From Limnoperna fortunei (taxonomy: Eukaryota; Mollusca; Bivalvia; Mytilida; Modiolidae), in NCBI GenBank assembly GCA_944474755.1, contig OX104113.1, positions 66,298,074-66,362,073 of the forward strand: a stretch of DNA of 64,000 nucleotides, read 5' to 3'. Position numbers and translations under genes: made by a program. Under the pieces are notes generated by a model. That model saw only the letters and a program-made list of their open reading frames with translations. It ran no database searches and was not told where the DNA came from. Shown here in pieces: positions 44,810 through 59,163 of the stretch. The stretch's first letter is position 1; each line of letters starts with the position of its first letter.

Positions 44810-47800
44810 CTTTATGGAAATCTATACCGTGGCTATCACAACAGAGAAATACTATCTTACGATGCATGAAACAAAGAGCACATTGCTCGGATGTAATAAA
44901 CACTGCTTCCATCACCCAGTATATCAAACCAATAAAACATAAAATAGTTAAAATATTTTTCTATTATATTTATATGCAATAATACGCTGAAATAGATCGC
45001 TGTTCTTCCGTTGATACCCGGGGTTACACATTCGAGCCCGACAAAGTTTGTATATTCACGTGGGATTTGTCGTCCAATACAAGGACCGCCACCATAAACT
45101 TTTAGGAATATATCTTGCTTCTAATGCATCAGTAGTGTAATGATGAAGAAACCATCGACAATGTATGTTGATGTGACTTGTTTACATAAAGGGGTGGGGT
45201 AAAGCAGTAAAGCATTTTGTGTTTTTTGTATTTTAAAATACAAAGCCTCAAGTAACTTTTTTAGCCTTAGTTCGATATCATTAAAAACGAAGACATATCA
45301 CAAACTGTTACAGGTTCTTGTGCAAGGGAGAATCGGGAAATTGGCTTTTTCATTTGCAATACAGAAATATATTGTCGCATTAAAAGATCACCAATGATGT
45401 AACACTGTACCGTCACGTGATACTTTTGTCTCTCAAGGGTTGTAGCTCAGTCACTGTAATTGCATAAAAATTAACCTGACGTCTGATTCTACTGAAAATT
45501 TATATAATATTATGAAATATTGATTATAGACAGTAAAATGTTATTGTTGACACAAGTTAACTCCAGACTCGTCAGTGGCGCTTTAAAATGTCGCTGAAGA
45601 ATAATTTCAATGTTTTGGATATAAAATAGTCTCTGCACTGTACCTGTTTGCATGTCGTACCATTTTAAAACGCCCGGATGTTCGTTTTTATTAAATTATG
45701 CTGAAACCCTTAAAAAAATAGATATATATTAAATTTTATAACTTTTCGAAAACAATATAAACGATTTTGTGATTTTCTTGGAATTAATTCTATATTTTGT
45801 CAAACGTGTGATTTCAAATGAACCTAAAATACTAAATTAATAAAGTAAGTTCGAAGTAGAAAATGACTTAAAATCGGTCAGGTTAAAATCTATCATGATA
45901 AAATCTATCATAAAGATTTGCAATGACATATAAAAGAAATGTGTACATTATGTTATACAAGCACGTGCATGGGTTTGGTGAATGCATGTACTGGTTTAAA
46001 AAAAAACGTTAACATGAAAAGTATATCTGATAAAACTGAACTTTTAGCACACACATGCATATTGTCCGTGGATTAAACAAGATTTACATATTTAATTACA
46101 TTGGTTTCCTATCTGTTATTTTAATACATTTTGAAATTATAGGCATTTTTGTTGTACGTGCAAATGCGGGAGTGGGTTAGTTTTTACACGAGTTGGTCTT
46201 TACGTCTTAATTGAAATCGGGCCAGAAAAAATAAACGATTACAAAATCGGAGTCGCTGAATTTTAGATATTTCAGAAAGTGGAATGACTTCTTCACTGAT
46301 ATCATTTGATCGAGTTTACAAAGTTGTATGCTTTTAATATTCTATAATATTTTCATGTTGGTTTTTATCAAAGTTTACGTGTCTTGTTATCGTGGTTTTT
46401 AGACGGCTCCCTCGTAAATCTCGACAAACTAGACATCGTCGTAAAATAAGAGTTTAAAATTGATAAAAGTCGGAAATTGTGGGGATATACTAATTAAATC
46501 CTGAAATAGGAGCAAAAAAAGGGTAATTTATAGAGCGATGTAAATATATCATTTCTCGTATTGGTATCCACATGTCAAAACCAATTAAAAATTAAATGAT
46601 TCAGTCGTGTCAGAAACATTTGAAGGGAGAAATACCGTGGGTTTGGTTTCACCGATTCGAAGAGGTGTTGCATATACGTTTTTCTGTTTTCCATTTTATA
46701 TATCGTTTTTGTACCCTTAGCTATTTTTGACCTTGCTGGTTGTTTCATAAAAACAACTTAATAATACAATATTCATTTGTATCGAATGTGCTGCGTTTTT
46801 TAAAGAATTTTAGTGTATTATCCGCGGTAAAGTTTGGGTGTTACAATTTTAAACTGTATATCATTTCTATAGGTGCTAAATATGTATACAATGTGTTGAA
46901 ACGTAATTTTGTAAAGTTTAATGATGTGAGTGGGTCCTTAGGGAAAACTCTTCTTCCAGCTTGAGGTGTTAAATTACTGCATTTTACGAAAAAACTTAAT
47001 AAATGTGTGAAGACTCTTGGAAGACGACGACAAAACTAGAAAAATCGACGATTTCCCTGGTGTGCTTTTCTCTCAAAATCGCATGTTTATTTAATATTGT
47101 TTTAAATAGAAAACAGTATTTTGCGTGAAATTCATTCGCTTTTATTTTCCAAGTTTTCTTATTATTTAATTAATATTTTATACCATGAAAATATGATATT
47201 TTTGAAATGTAGAAATTGAATGCGTTGAAATAAGATATCTTTTCCATTAGCTGACCTTAGATATATAGTTCTTAGAAAGGAGTAAATGGTGATTTCAACA
47301 GTTCTCTCGGCATGACAGAAATAACGATGTATTTGTTTTCTAGTATTTCCTTAAGATATACATCTTAGTCTATCAAAGAACATCCGAATATATCCCCCTT
47401 TTCCGTCTTGAATCGATTTTCTGTTAAGAAAACTGGTCAGTAAATAGAAATTATTACTACAGTCATTTCCTCCGTCAAGAAAGCTCCAATTAGTAAATAG
47501 ACACGAGTGGAGTGAATCATTTATCTTCGCCTTAATTTGTAGTTTCTACTTTCAGATTCGCCAACAAAAAATATTTATGTTTTTTGTTAGGCTAACATGA
47601 GATTATTTTTCGTGTTAATGAGAGGTTTGGTGACTTTTGACAATTAATCATTTTAACTCTAATCTGCTAAGTTCTTTTGCGGCACGATCTCTATTTTTCA
47701 AACGGGTTGCTTATTTCTATACTCATTTTAAAGGATTTTCGTTAAACGCATGTGTTATAAATAGACTTTGCTATTTTTTTTTTCGTGTTGAACTATTTAT

Positions 47801-50800
47801 TGAAAATAGCAGCTGACGCAGATTCCTTTTACCATAAAAATATATAAAAGCCCATGTATACAATATAGTTTTTTTCACACACGAGATATTTTTGTATTAG
47901 TTATAGTAAAGGTACTTTTTCAAATGTTAAAATTGTTTTGGGGCAAAATTTAGCATTGTAATAATATATATCCTTAATTATTTTGCTTTGTTTCCTAAGA
48001 ATATGTTTATTTATCGAAGTGTTTAAAACACTTAGAAAACAATAAATAAATAATAATAAAATATTAAGTGTCCATATTGTTAATCTTTTATGCTTCATTT
48101 TGGGTAAGGTAAGTAGGTACTTCAAAGTTTACTAAGTAAACACCAAAATAGTGAATAATTTTGATACATTTTCTTTTATTAATGATTTAATATATTCGAG
48201 ACTACCTTTTATACTTCACCGTTTTACAAAAAAAGTAGCAAAACTTTAATTGAAGTATCGTCGTATACGTACCTTTTTTCATTGTCAATAAATTAGAATA
48301 GTCGGTCGTTATAAAATGAGTTAACTCCCTTCATATAACGGAACCATATTTTAATAAATCATTTTCGAGATAAAAATCTTTTAACTTTAATTGTGTCTAT
48401 TGTTGTCATTAGATAGAGATATATCTTGTCAACTTATCAGATGAAAAATTAATTTATTGACTTGTATTAATGTTATAAAGGTGTCTTTGGCTCGAATACG
48501 AGTCCCGAAGCATAAGGTACCGGGTTGACAACCGAGGAGGACTCTTTATTTATTGGTCTCGGTTTATGATTTTCGGAACTTTTCACGAGTCTTTTTTCCA
48601 AACAGAATAAAGTAATATTTCATTTTTATATGATAGTCGATGTTCTTTGTCTCTTCTGTAAATTATATTTTAAAAATGTATTATTACAATGAACATTTGT
48701 TTTTTGTTAACCAAACGCGTTTCTAATTTGCATAAAAATTTTAATGACAATTTTATTGTAACATTTTTGGTTTTTGTTTAAATACCAGCTAATCAATTTT
48801 ATTCATCTTTCGACTTATTAAAATAAATATATATATAGCATTGTTTTTTTTCTGACAAGAACAAACAGCCAAATTATTGTTCCGTCGAAACCTATATGAA
48901 AGCTATATTAACTTAAAATACCACACTTGGAAACGACATGCCGCAAGGACATTTGACCTAAACGTAATAGCGTTCCAATGTTCCATTGTTTTACCAGAAT
49001 GACATATTCAGGAAACGCTTTGTTTTTTATAAACATTTTTGTTATTTTAATTCTAGATGTCTATTAAAAGTTATATAATGTTGCAAAAAACGTTTACACG
49101 ATGTTAACATGCAAATCACAAAGTCGGTCATTTTAAAAATCGGTTTTATTTTTTTTAGGCGAGTGCAGTTACATTAAATCGCCATGCAAAACAAGTTTAT
49201 TGAAAAGAAATGTTTTTGGTCAGTTTTAAATTAATTAAAGTTGATTGAAATATCAATTAAAAACTAACAATATATCAATATATAGTTTATATACTTATAA
49301 CTTTATTTCATTAATAAATAATAAATGAAAAATGTACACATATCAACAAATATCTCAAAGATGAATGATAGAATTCAATCCGACGGACGCTGCAGGTACG
49401 ATACTGTTCCGGTATTTAATGGTAAGACCTCCTCGTAGTATAACATTCTCTTCTTTTATCTCTGGGATAATAATATTGACCGAAATGTAGAAAATATCTA
49501 CAACCTAATCACTGGACTATCTACCATCATAATGAAACCCTTTGAACATACAACATTAATGATCAATCATAACTATTAATGAAGACCAAGGCAGATAGAT
49601 TATAATTTGTCCGTGTTAATAACAGAGTTACCAGTTAGAATAAAAAATCCTCATCCGTAGATGTCATAGTATTTCAGCATAAGTCAAGTAAATGAAGCAA
49701 ATGCCGTGTAATTAGAGAGCAAAAAACAACTTATTTTTCAAGTTATGTGGCTTCTGTCGCTGGCCTTATTCGCTTTGATTTGCTCGAACAATAAGAATTT
49801 TTCCATTTATATTTGAAATAATTGATACTTCTTGGGTTTTAATGATCCGTCGTTTATTAAACATGCTAATATGTTTTGTAAAATAATTCCATCAGAATTT
49901 TACGTTTCGCTTTAGAATTGAAAATAGTTTAAATGATAAAATATTAATATAATTTCTAAAATTGCAGAGAATTACGTGAGGTAAATGAGAAATTAGATAT
50001 GTGCTTTAACACACAATAACATACTTTTGAAATGCTCCTGTTAAGCATGCTTTTGACATATTTTGTTGAAACTGTCATTTTTGGGGTTTTTTCATCCTGA
50101 TTTCGTACCTTTTACACGGTATATTTTAGAAGTTGATATAGAGTTCTGATTGTCCCATATATTCTCTGATGTGTTTATGCACACATTATAACTATTGGTA
50201 CGATTGCAGCAAACCATTTTATTATATTTTATTTGTAATATTTGATTGTATGAAATAAGAGAAGCTATAGGCAGATTGAGTGATTGGTGTGAATCGTGGC
50301 TATTGTCAGGTGAAATTCGAATATAAATGAATAATGGTAGAGGCGGTATACGTATGTAATATTCAAGACAAGAGAAGACTCCAGTAAAATGTCTTTTTAT
50401 CAATTAAACAAATAGTATTTTCATCTTCGAGCTTTGTTAATAAATTCAGAAGTCGGGGAATATTTTAAGCTTTTTTTTAACTACTTATGATTTCCGAGGG
50501 CAAAATATTTTAAAATTTAAAACGTTTTGTCAATTTTGTTTGTTTTTCTTGACTGGTCATATGAACGTATACAATTAGTATACCTCCATATTAAAGACAC
50601 TTTAATTATGGACGTTAGTTTCGCACATTAATTTATACATGTAGTTATTTATTCTCAAATTTAAGTAAACAACCACCACCATTTGTATTGACTGAATTTA
50701 ATATTTTATGGGGTTTCAAAATTCTATTGTTTATTTCTTTCAAGAATGCGATTTTAAAAACCTCGTATTTCTGTGATGATACGGAATAGAAGAATCTAGA

Positions 50801-51069
50801 ATTGGCCGACCAAAGTTATCTGAAAAACTTGTACTAGGACTTGTATTTAGGAATAGGACTAGAAATAACAATAACTTGACGACCAAGTTTGGACAAGAAA
50901 GCCGCTTGTATGGTGTTTGATAACATTCCGTTGAAACAGGCCCATATCACTTATAAACTCCGAAATAAACATTTTATTTATTATTTGTAAAGAAAATGCT
51001 AACAAAATTTTTCTACAGTCGGCTTTCTCCCAAAATAAATAGTGAAACATTGCTGTATAATCGTGTTCG

Positions 51070-51102
<33 letters not shown>

Positions 51103-52850
51103 TTTTATTCTGTATTTGAAATTGAATCAATTATGTGTTACACATTACTAACGTAATAACATAACAAACAAATAATATAAACAGACAATATTCAATAAAT
51201 AAATAATAATATCAAAATAAAATTAAACAAACACGTGGGACTGGTTGGAACCTAAACTTATCCGACATGGACTCAGTGAAAGCAAAATCAAGAAATAAGA
51301 TTTAAAATTTTCAGCAATTGCTCTAGACGCTTATACTGTACAAAATCAAGATTGCTCTATTACTTTACAAAGTAAAACAAACAAATCATATTTCTATTTC
51401 TTTTTAAAATTTTCTTCTTAAATAGCTTTTAGGTAAATATGTTTAGTTGACATAAAGATGGTTTTCTAAATCAAATGCCTACAACAGTAAGGAAAGGTTA
51501 GTACAACAAATTACACTTGTTGATTCAGGAAATAGTTTCCAATGTAATTTAATAATTTTGAGAAACAAAACTAAGGATTTCCTACTACATATCATGTACA
51601 CGCAAAATATTTTGAAATTTGTTGTTATATATAAACAAAGACATTTTTAAACACTGCTTATTTTGTACGATATGTTTATAAATAATGTTAGCGATACCAA
51701 AATTTACTTCTCGCATTTCTTGGACGAATTGTTAAATATTTCAGGAAAAATTTGGATATTTGAATGTTCTGTAAATTCTCTAAATTAAATTTAATTATAG
51801 AAATTCAAAATACCTTTATTATTTTTAATGAATTATTATAATTCCATTAGAAATCCTTTTAAAATAACAAGTTTTCTTTTACTTGAATTTTCAGTCATGA
51901 AAACGGTCAGATATTGTACTGTTCAACATTGCATATATTGCGCAAGAACATAAAAAATATATTGTGTCTGTTTTGTTCAGTAAGATGAATACAACTTGTA
52001 AATTATTGAACATAAACCAAAAGAACAGATGATTAAAACAGCAACAGAGATTTCACAACAATACAGACCATGCATAATTGCAACAATAGGTTTGGTGCAT
52101 TATACAATTTATAAGAGAAATTTCTAAAGGAATTGAGGATGAAGCAGCGATTTCACTAGTTTTCACACCTGAGACTGGCGTAATTCTAGAACTCCTTACC
52201 TCTTTCGAAGGAAAATATAATATCCATAAATAAAACGGAAGATACAACACCACAAAAAATAACACTCCGGAAAATAAACATTTATTGTATTAAATCCAAA
52301 GACAGAAGTCAGTTCTTCCACACAGCAGCTCCGGTTTTTATGTATGGGGAAAAGAAATAAAAAAGAATCTTGTCAGTTTCGTTGTCCATACCATTTTAGA
52401 ATTTCTCACTCAATAGTAGTTGTCAAACTTGCCGTATATCTATCAAGACCGAGAACGTATCGGGTTCCTTTCTGTTTTCCATAATTTGAAACATAGCGTG
52501 GCCGACCTGACAGCTTGGATTTTATATTTCACATTAGAAAAAAATGATGACAGAGAAAAGTGACAAGTAAATAGAAGTGTCGATTACATGCAGAAACTTA
52601 CATATAAACCGGGTGATGGATTGACTTAATACTAGTACAACTTGTCCATTTCACTATACGCATGTTAGATAGTCGAAATTATATTAAGTTGGTCAAGGGG
52701 CGGATGTTTAATCACAAAATTCTGATAAATATCACTTTAATGAATACAGCTATTAAAGTATAAATCACTATTTACAGAAATTACAATGCAGAAATGTCGA
52801 CTTACAGACAACTCTTTGCCAGGAAGTGACAATACCAATAGGTATTAATC
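44810..52850. other. 8 kb of AT-rich sequence with no gene seen
   Basis: A GTTGTAGCTCAGTCACTG motif near 45440 resembles a tRNA A-box region but has no matching B box. A run of AAT/ATA trinucleotides lies at 51070-51097. Reading frames such as 50092-50403 (minus) and 47901-48125 (minus) carry no domain I know, and their composition follows the local base bias. Confidence 0.45.
51070..51097. repeat. (AAT)n microsatellite
   Basis: About nine uninterrupted trinucleotide units of AAT/ATA/TAA on the plus strand. Repeats of this length are usually length-variable between individuals. Confidence 0.9.
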
Positions 52851-52851
52851 C

Positions 52852-53190
52852 TGGTTGTGATATACAATTAAGGGAGAAATATCACTCGACATTAAAAAAC
52901 CCAAATAAAAAAACTAATACATTAAAGATTCTGTCAATTTTGTTTTCTGGTATCGGTTTCGAACGCCTAAGAATAGCGCCAAAAAGGGTCTTAAAGATGA
53001 TGTACAATTACTTAATTGCAAAAAATTATTCGTTTTGAAGTAAATGGATTTTTCTATATGAAATATTGTGCAATGGCACTATGTTTTTATTGTCCTGTCG
53101 CTGAGGATGGTCTTTTCTCAACTGGCGCCTCGTTCAACTATTATGATTAATGGACCGGTTTCAATATTTGAAATGCATCGGATTTTAGCT
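52852..53190 (+). repeat. Duplicated segment, copy 1
   Basis: A 339 bp segment from TGGTTGTGATATACAATTAA to ATCGGATTTTAGCT recurs at 54813-55136. Copy 1 keeps 16 bp (within TCAACTGGCGCCTCGTTCAA) that copy 2 lacks. The missing bases lie between two CAACT repeats, so copy 2 lost them by slippage. An open frame at 53068-53322 crosses the right end and continues beyond it, with no domain I recognise. It may be a mobile element or a local segmental duplication; no terminal repeats or target duplications were seen. Confidence 0.9.
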
Positions 53191-53194
53191 AAAC

Positions 53195-54810
53195 AATGTT
53201 TGTCTTTGGTTGGGGAGAAATATTCTCACGCGTTTAACGACAATATAGTTTTTACGACTGTTCAAAATTCATTTGTCTTCAACATTAGCAAATATGAAAT
53301 GGAAATGCTTTCTTTCATATGACTAAGAGCAAACCAAACATTCTTAGGAAATAATGAAATTAATATGAATGATTTGGAGGAATTCCAAAAACATGAACAA
53401 AATATTTTTCGATCATAGTTTTTTTATAATGCAAATTTCTTATCCTCTCGTAACTTCAGTAATTTTCTATAAATGTATTCAAGTATACATTGAAATGACT
53501 TTACTAAATCTATTGAAAAAAAGGAAAGAATGTTCCAATAGATAATATTAAAAATTTCTAATACAGTACATACTGATCACAACAAAAGAACCTATATGAA
53601 ATGTCGTCTGCTGTTTTAACGTAAAACATGTGCGTATTAATTTTTTACCATGTTTGCATGAGTTACTGACTCACATGAATATATTTTTTGTTTGTTTTAT
53701 GCATGACATTTTTTTTTTACAATTTGTGAATTTACAACAAAACAATGAAGTCGTTGCTGAAAATGATAAACAACAAAATTATTATGTAAACATAAGTAAA
53801 AAAGGTAAGCCACTCGTATTTTGCCAACAATAAACAATATGTTTAAAAATGATACGAACGGAATAATCTGACAACATTTTCTTGTTCTTTGATTGTTCTT
53901 AATAGAAAAACCAACGTTCGGTTGACCAGTTTTCGGTGAGTCAACTCTGTTGTCTCCCTTGATAACACAAAATATAAAAAAACTAGCACTGAAAATTGTC
54001 TTATATAATATAACATTTAGATGGTATATAATAACTTTGCATTTGCTTTGTTTCATAAAAATGGCACTAAACATTTTCTGTATAATTATAAAATGATTTG
54101 AAGAATGCTGATGGTTAAGACTATTCTGTTGGGACGTCGTGGGAGATTGCTTTCATGAAACAAAATATCTTAAAAGACTTATAAATCTACAGCAGGTAGA
54201 TATGCCGCCTTCATTACAAGATAACATTCCTATTTTCGTGGCCAGCGTTCACCCTGAATTGTATAAAAATATTATTTATATCCTTTAATTTTTTGTTCCA
54301 CTTTTGATTTAATGAAACAAATTTTTGGTGGTTTTTCATTACGACAATCTAAGATGTGGGCCAAACAGGGCTTCATGAAAATCATAGCGAACAATATTCC
54401 ATTAACAATTATTTTTATTCTTCGAAACTTAAACGTTCATATTTGTCCGAAAAATTAAAAGGGAGACAATTCTCTCAAACGCACCTGTACTAGTTAAAAT
54501 GATTCGTTTATTTTTTAAATTAAAATTGAACAAAACATCTGAACATCTACCAGTTTAGTGTTAAAAAATAAAATAAAACTGTTAAATAGAAATTTGTGTT
54601 TTTATTGGGGAAACTGAAATCAGTAGTTTTAATATTCCCCAATGATTCGTAAAGGGCCGTAATTGAATGGCACCACATTATATAGAGAACATAGTATACC
54701 TATCCCTCGGTTGAAATGAACAACTGAGCAAAAAACTGCAACGATTTTACTTTCAAAATATTTAGAATTATATTCTAGCAAAAATTTATCTGAATACATG
54801 TGATGCACAT
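53195..54810. other. Spacer between the duplicated segments, no gene seen
   Basis: AT-rich. The longest frame, 53697-54074 on the minus strand (125 codons), is rich in Phe, Ile, Val and Cys and has no motif I recognise. It might be chance; I would not call it a gene. Confidence 0.4.
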
Positions 54811-54812
54811 AT

Positions 54813-55136
54813 TGGTTGTGATATACAATTAAGGGAGAAATATCACTCGACATTAAAAAAACCCAAATAAAAAAACTAATACATTAAAGATTCTGTCAAT
54901 TTTCTTTTCTGGTATCGGTTTCGAACGCCTAAGAATAGCGCCTAAAAGGGTCTTAAAGATGATGTACAATTACTTAATTGCAAAAAATTATCTGTTTTGA
55001 AGTAAATGGATTTTTCTATATGAAATATTGTGCAATGGCACTATGTTTTTATTGTCCTGTCGCTGAGGATGGTCTTTTCTTAACTATTATGATTAATGGA
55101 CCGGTTTCAATATTTGAAATGTATCGGATTTTAGCT
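54813..55136 (+). repeat. Duplicated segment, copy 2
   Basis: The 324 bp partner of 52852-53190 lies 1961 bp to the right in the same orientation. Identity is very high: I see only a handful of substitutions, one extra A in an A run, and the 16 bp deletion. The corresponding frame is cut short here (54978-55181), which argues against both copies coding for a conserved protein. Confidence 0.9.
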
Positions 55137-55139
55137 TGT

Positions 55140-58100
55140 ATATCTTTCGATACGTTTATTGAAAGGGAACGACACTTTTAAAGGTCTCAAGTATATTTCT
55201 TTTCTTGTTGTAAAAGCGTTGTAATTTTAAGGTTTCTTACTTCAGTAGTCGCAGTTTAAATATATATAATGCTATTTAGCCAAACATTTTAAAGATTGAA
55301 TTCCGATGTATATTTGGCATCACCAAAAGTATAACGCTTAGATCTTGGAATGACTAGAAACTCACGACACAAACAGAAGAAGAGAAATATCATATAAAAA
55401 AGCAAATAAGTTTCCAATAGAAGCATTGCTACTGTCTGCAAATGTAAATAAATGTACATCTTCTCCTAGGTTTCTTTCCTTCTTCTAGTAATACACGTTA
55501 ATTTGTTTATAAAAATTCGCGATGTTTTCTCCGTCGCAACAATCAAATCGCGTTACCTCCATTCAATCATAGCTTTAATTTCGATGTGGAATAATCTTTA
55601 ATATGATTTTGTCTACATATGACAAATTAATATACGGGTAATTTTGTGTACTTAATAATATAAGGATGGGTGGACGGTAATCTCGAACATTAATCTTTAT
55701 TTGTGTGTCGTTTACCGGGATGGATAATTGCATCTACGGACAGTGCTCCCCAATATCTCCAGTCTTTTAATGGGAATTTTGTCAAATAAGGAATCAGAAA
55801 ATTGCATCGATCGAATCTGAAGAAAACGACGCTTCATGATCTCTAAATACAAATAATCTATCAATTTATAATCACCCCCATGTCTAATCTAACAACTTGT
55901 GTAAAAGGAAAAATATCATTCAAATTTCCTAAACTTAAGTTTGATTATAGAAATTCAAATACAACACGGTTTTATAGAAAGCCAATATATTGCGTTATCT
56001 GGTTGAGAATGTGATAAGCCGAGTAAAAGTTCAATTGAACGGTATATCGAACTTGACAACGCTGTTCGGCGCGTTTCTGAGGATGCTATGTTGTACTGAC
56101 AACAAATGGATTTCTATTCGCTTTCAGCTTTTTCAAATAAAAGTTAAAAAGGCTTTAGTTGGATTTGTGTTTTACGCAAAATGCACATATCACCTGGGTA
56201 ACATTAAATAAAAAGGATCTGCCATATAATCTTGTCTATTCAGTAAACATATATGGAAATATTCTGAAAGAAAGGATTTTAAAATAACTACATGTTTGTT
56301 CCAAATTTTTATGCAGAGTTATAAGCGAAAATTAGTATCTGTGAACCCCCTACATATAGGGAAAATAAGCCAAAAATAGACCATATAAATTGCTATCTTA
56401 GATTGTTTGTAATTCTGGTTATTGTTTGGATCTGATGGCTATGTAATCAAAACTTTCTTATAAAATATTCATGTCTAATGGCTGGCGTCTCCTGATGTAT
56501 TGTCAGGCCTGAAGGAACGTTGTAATATCTGGGGGATATTTTTGATTATGTTAGTCGAAATATTATGTTTTATTTTTCGCTAAAAATTGGAATTACTTTC
56601 AATAAAATAAATTATTCTATCATTGCCAAAATGATTGATGGCCGCTGCTGTGGTCAATATACACATTTCTGTTGTCCTCGGGGTTGCTTGTGTTTTATTT
56701 GCTAATCTGTATATTGCATAGTCTTTGTTTGAGGAAATTTATCTCACCGCTGATGCAATGCCTTTTAAAAAACATTATTAGTTTAAAAAGTTATGTAAGT
56801 CACATGATATAAGTAAAAACACGAGCGGCAACAAACGATAAAATATTAATACAAACAAAGAAAGATACAAACAAACAACAACATAAAATAAATACAAAGC
56901 AAGTATTTATTGTCATACAACCGTTATTTATTGTTGTTTTACACTGATGAGTATCAAAGTATACAAAAAATACAGTATAACTGAGAGAACACAATAGAAA
57001 TGTACATACATGTGAAATGAATACGACGATATTATAAATAATCTGACTCTGACCAAGACAGTCTACCATAAGTAGATTAAAATAACTTTATGTAAAGGTC
57101 ACATTTTTCCCAATTTGTTTTGGGCAAAATAACACTGGGTACCAATACATGGGAAGGTGTATTAAACGTTTGACAAGAAATCTTGGTTTTAATAAAGATC
57201 TTGTACACATGACAAATGTTACAAAGTTTCCGTAAATTGATGTCACCAAATTACAATTGATACGTTAAATGTAAGTTTGTAATCGGTTTGATACCGATAA
57301 GATTCCGTGTTAACTCTGTCGTTTATCTGACAGCCATGACAGTTGATGGGTCAATACTGCATGTCCAGGACACATTAATGAAATTACAGGTGTTATAACT
57401 AGTATAGAAATGTCTTTATTGTCGACCTGTCTACCATAAGACGAAATTACTCTTCAAAATAAAAAAAACACCAAATATCATAATGTCGGGGGAACATGAT
57501 AGAAATTAAGAAAATATTGTTTAACATAAAATGCGTATATTAGTTTTTTGTAATCCAAAAATGGAATATATAAAGGATGAGTGTTTTCTGTGTGTGATAA
57601 CCGTGGGAAGTTAATGACAGAGCCTATGACAGCTTAGATCAATCATCATGGTGACAACACCTTCGGGGCAAGTGACAACATTGTCAGAAAATTCTACCAG
57701 AATGCAAAATGTACGAAAAAAATTTTAACCTCGAAGAAAAACAACTATTACATAGACTAGGGCAAATATTTCATGATTTTTATTCCATTATATGACGAAC
57801 AGAAATGGTTCTCCAATTTATAGCTACATGTATTTAGAAATTCCCAAACAGTTTATTTCATTTTAGGCTGCACGTACCTTTTTATTAGTTTGCTATTGTT
57901 TAATGAATTTTACCACATTTTAAACTGTACTATCACAGCAGACGACTGCGACCGACATTTTTAAAGAACAAATCATATTTGCTCAATCTTTATTCATGAA
58001 GCTTTAGTTCAATTCAAATAAATTGAATTTTTTTTTATACATTATCTTTTCTTCAAAAAAGGTGAAACTATATTCTCTTACTGGGTTACTTTTTTATTTA

Positions 58101-58430
58101 CAGTTGCAATATTAAGTACAACTGTCCCGTTCCTTAACCAATAGATAAAGGTTACAATGACAGTGTTTTGGCCGTGTAAACAAGAATTCGTCGAGACATC
58201 TAATTTATGAATATTACGATACAAACTAATCTTCTTGTTTAACCTTAGAGCCAGTTTTCAGAGGGTCGCGTGTGTTTACTCAACAGATCAAAACGAAGAG
58301 CAAACAATCCGACTGTTATATGCATTAAGTACCAGCTAAATCCAGACGGGATGAGCAGAAGAACAAACAATTTAATAATGCATATTGATAATTTAAAATC
58401 AGAACCCAATATTTTTCATTAAATATCTTC
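55140..58430. other. No gene or recognised element seen
   Basis: AT-rich unique sequence. The frame 55990-56211 has a more balanced base composition but no domain and no obvious splice sites. The rest holds short chance frames. Confidence 0.4.
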
Positions 58431-58454
58431 ATTTATTTATCACGAGCCATTGCA

Positions 58455-58703
58455 GTGGTTTCTTTAGAAGCGACGCGGCAAGAAATCGCAAAATATGCTA
58501 AGTTAATGCATAAAGAATTAATTAGTAGAACTATTTGCTTTACGAACTCAGTCATATTCTGCAACAGCATGTTTAAGGAACGAATAGTGAAAGCACTGCA
58601 AAAAAGACTGACATGCAGTAAAAACAAAACTGAAATAACAAAAAGTGATTTTGATTGCGAGCCATTCGATCCTGCAAAATCTGCAGTTCATAAATCCTTC
58701 TGA
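58455..58703 (+). CDS. Possible terminal exon, unknown protein
   Basis: An open stretch runs from a candidate acceptor (CCATTGCAG at about 58447-58455) to a TGA at 58701. Composition is more balanced than the flanks, and the last 30 residues (ending SAVHKSF) look like a normal hydrophilic C terminus. A weak motif, TNSVI followed by CNSMFKERIVKALQKRL, resembles the junction of helix 7 and helix 8 in rhodopsin-class receptors, but the NPxxY motif is absent and no upstream transmembrane exon was found. It could be a decayed receptor, a small unrelated exon or chance. The listed start is the first Met of the frame, not a proven translation start. Confidence 0.25.
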   Translation: MVSLEATRQEIAKYAKLMHKELISRTICFTNSVIFCNSMFKERIVKALQKRLTCSKNKTEITKSDFDCEPFDPAKSAVHKSF

Positions 58704-59163
58704 CGCACAAAGCAACAGCGTGCAGTACAAAGGACTTACTATTGACGAAGTCTTAAATAGGATATGAAGTATAGTTAAGTACTAGAAGATCGAACTGTGC
58801 AAGTATGGGAAAACATGACAAAAATATCGGGAAGAATTATTATAATTTATATCCTTAAATATGGGAATTTATAGCACTTAAGTTCTATTTAATTTAATTC
58901 TCCACAAGGACTATAAACAACGCCTTCAGTATACTATATACATGATAAAAAGCTTTATCATGTCAAAAGAAATATATACATGTCATTGACAAGTCTTTGA
59001 TCTGGGCGACATCCAAAGTCCATCCCGTAAGCAAGTATCAGTCCTTGTTTTCTCGTTTTGGCCGTGTTTTCCCATGTCATTGTTAGGCTAATTGTTACAA
59101 CATTGTTGTGAAAATAATGTTAATCAGCTTTATTCTTCCGTCAACCAAATACTGCAAAATTGA

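Noticed and set aside
44580..44942. 120-codon plus-strand open frame
   Set aside because: Most of it is the SINE2 copy at 44383-44793 read through into the flank; similar peptides arise from other SINE2 copies.
45430..45460. tRNA-like GTTGTAGCTCAGTCACTG
   Set aside because: It resembles a tRNA 5' part with an A box, but no B box or foldable cloverleaf follows within 100 bases.
53697..54074. 125-codon minus-strand open frame
   Set aside because: Its composition follows the AT bias, it has no domain, and it lies between two copies of a noncoding-looking duplication.
55928..55965. Similarity of AATTATAGAAATTCAAA-type words near 51795 and 55940
   Set aside because: The match is about 17 bp in AT-rich DNA and does not extend on either side.
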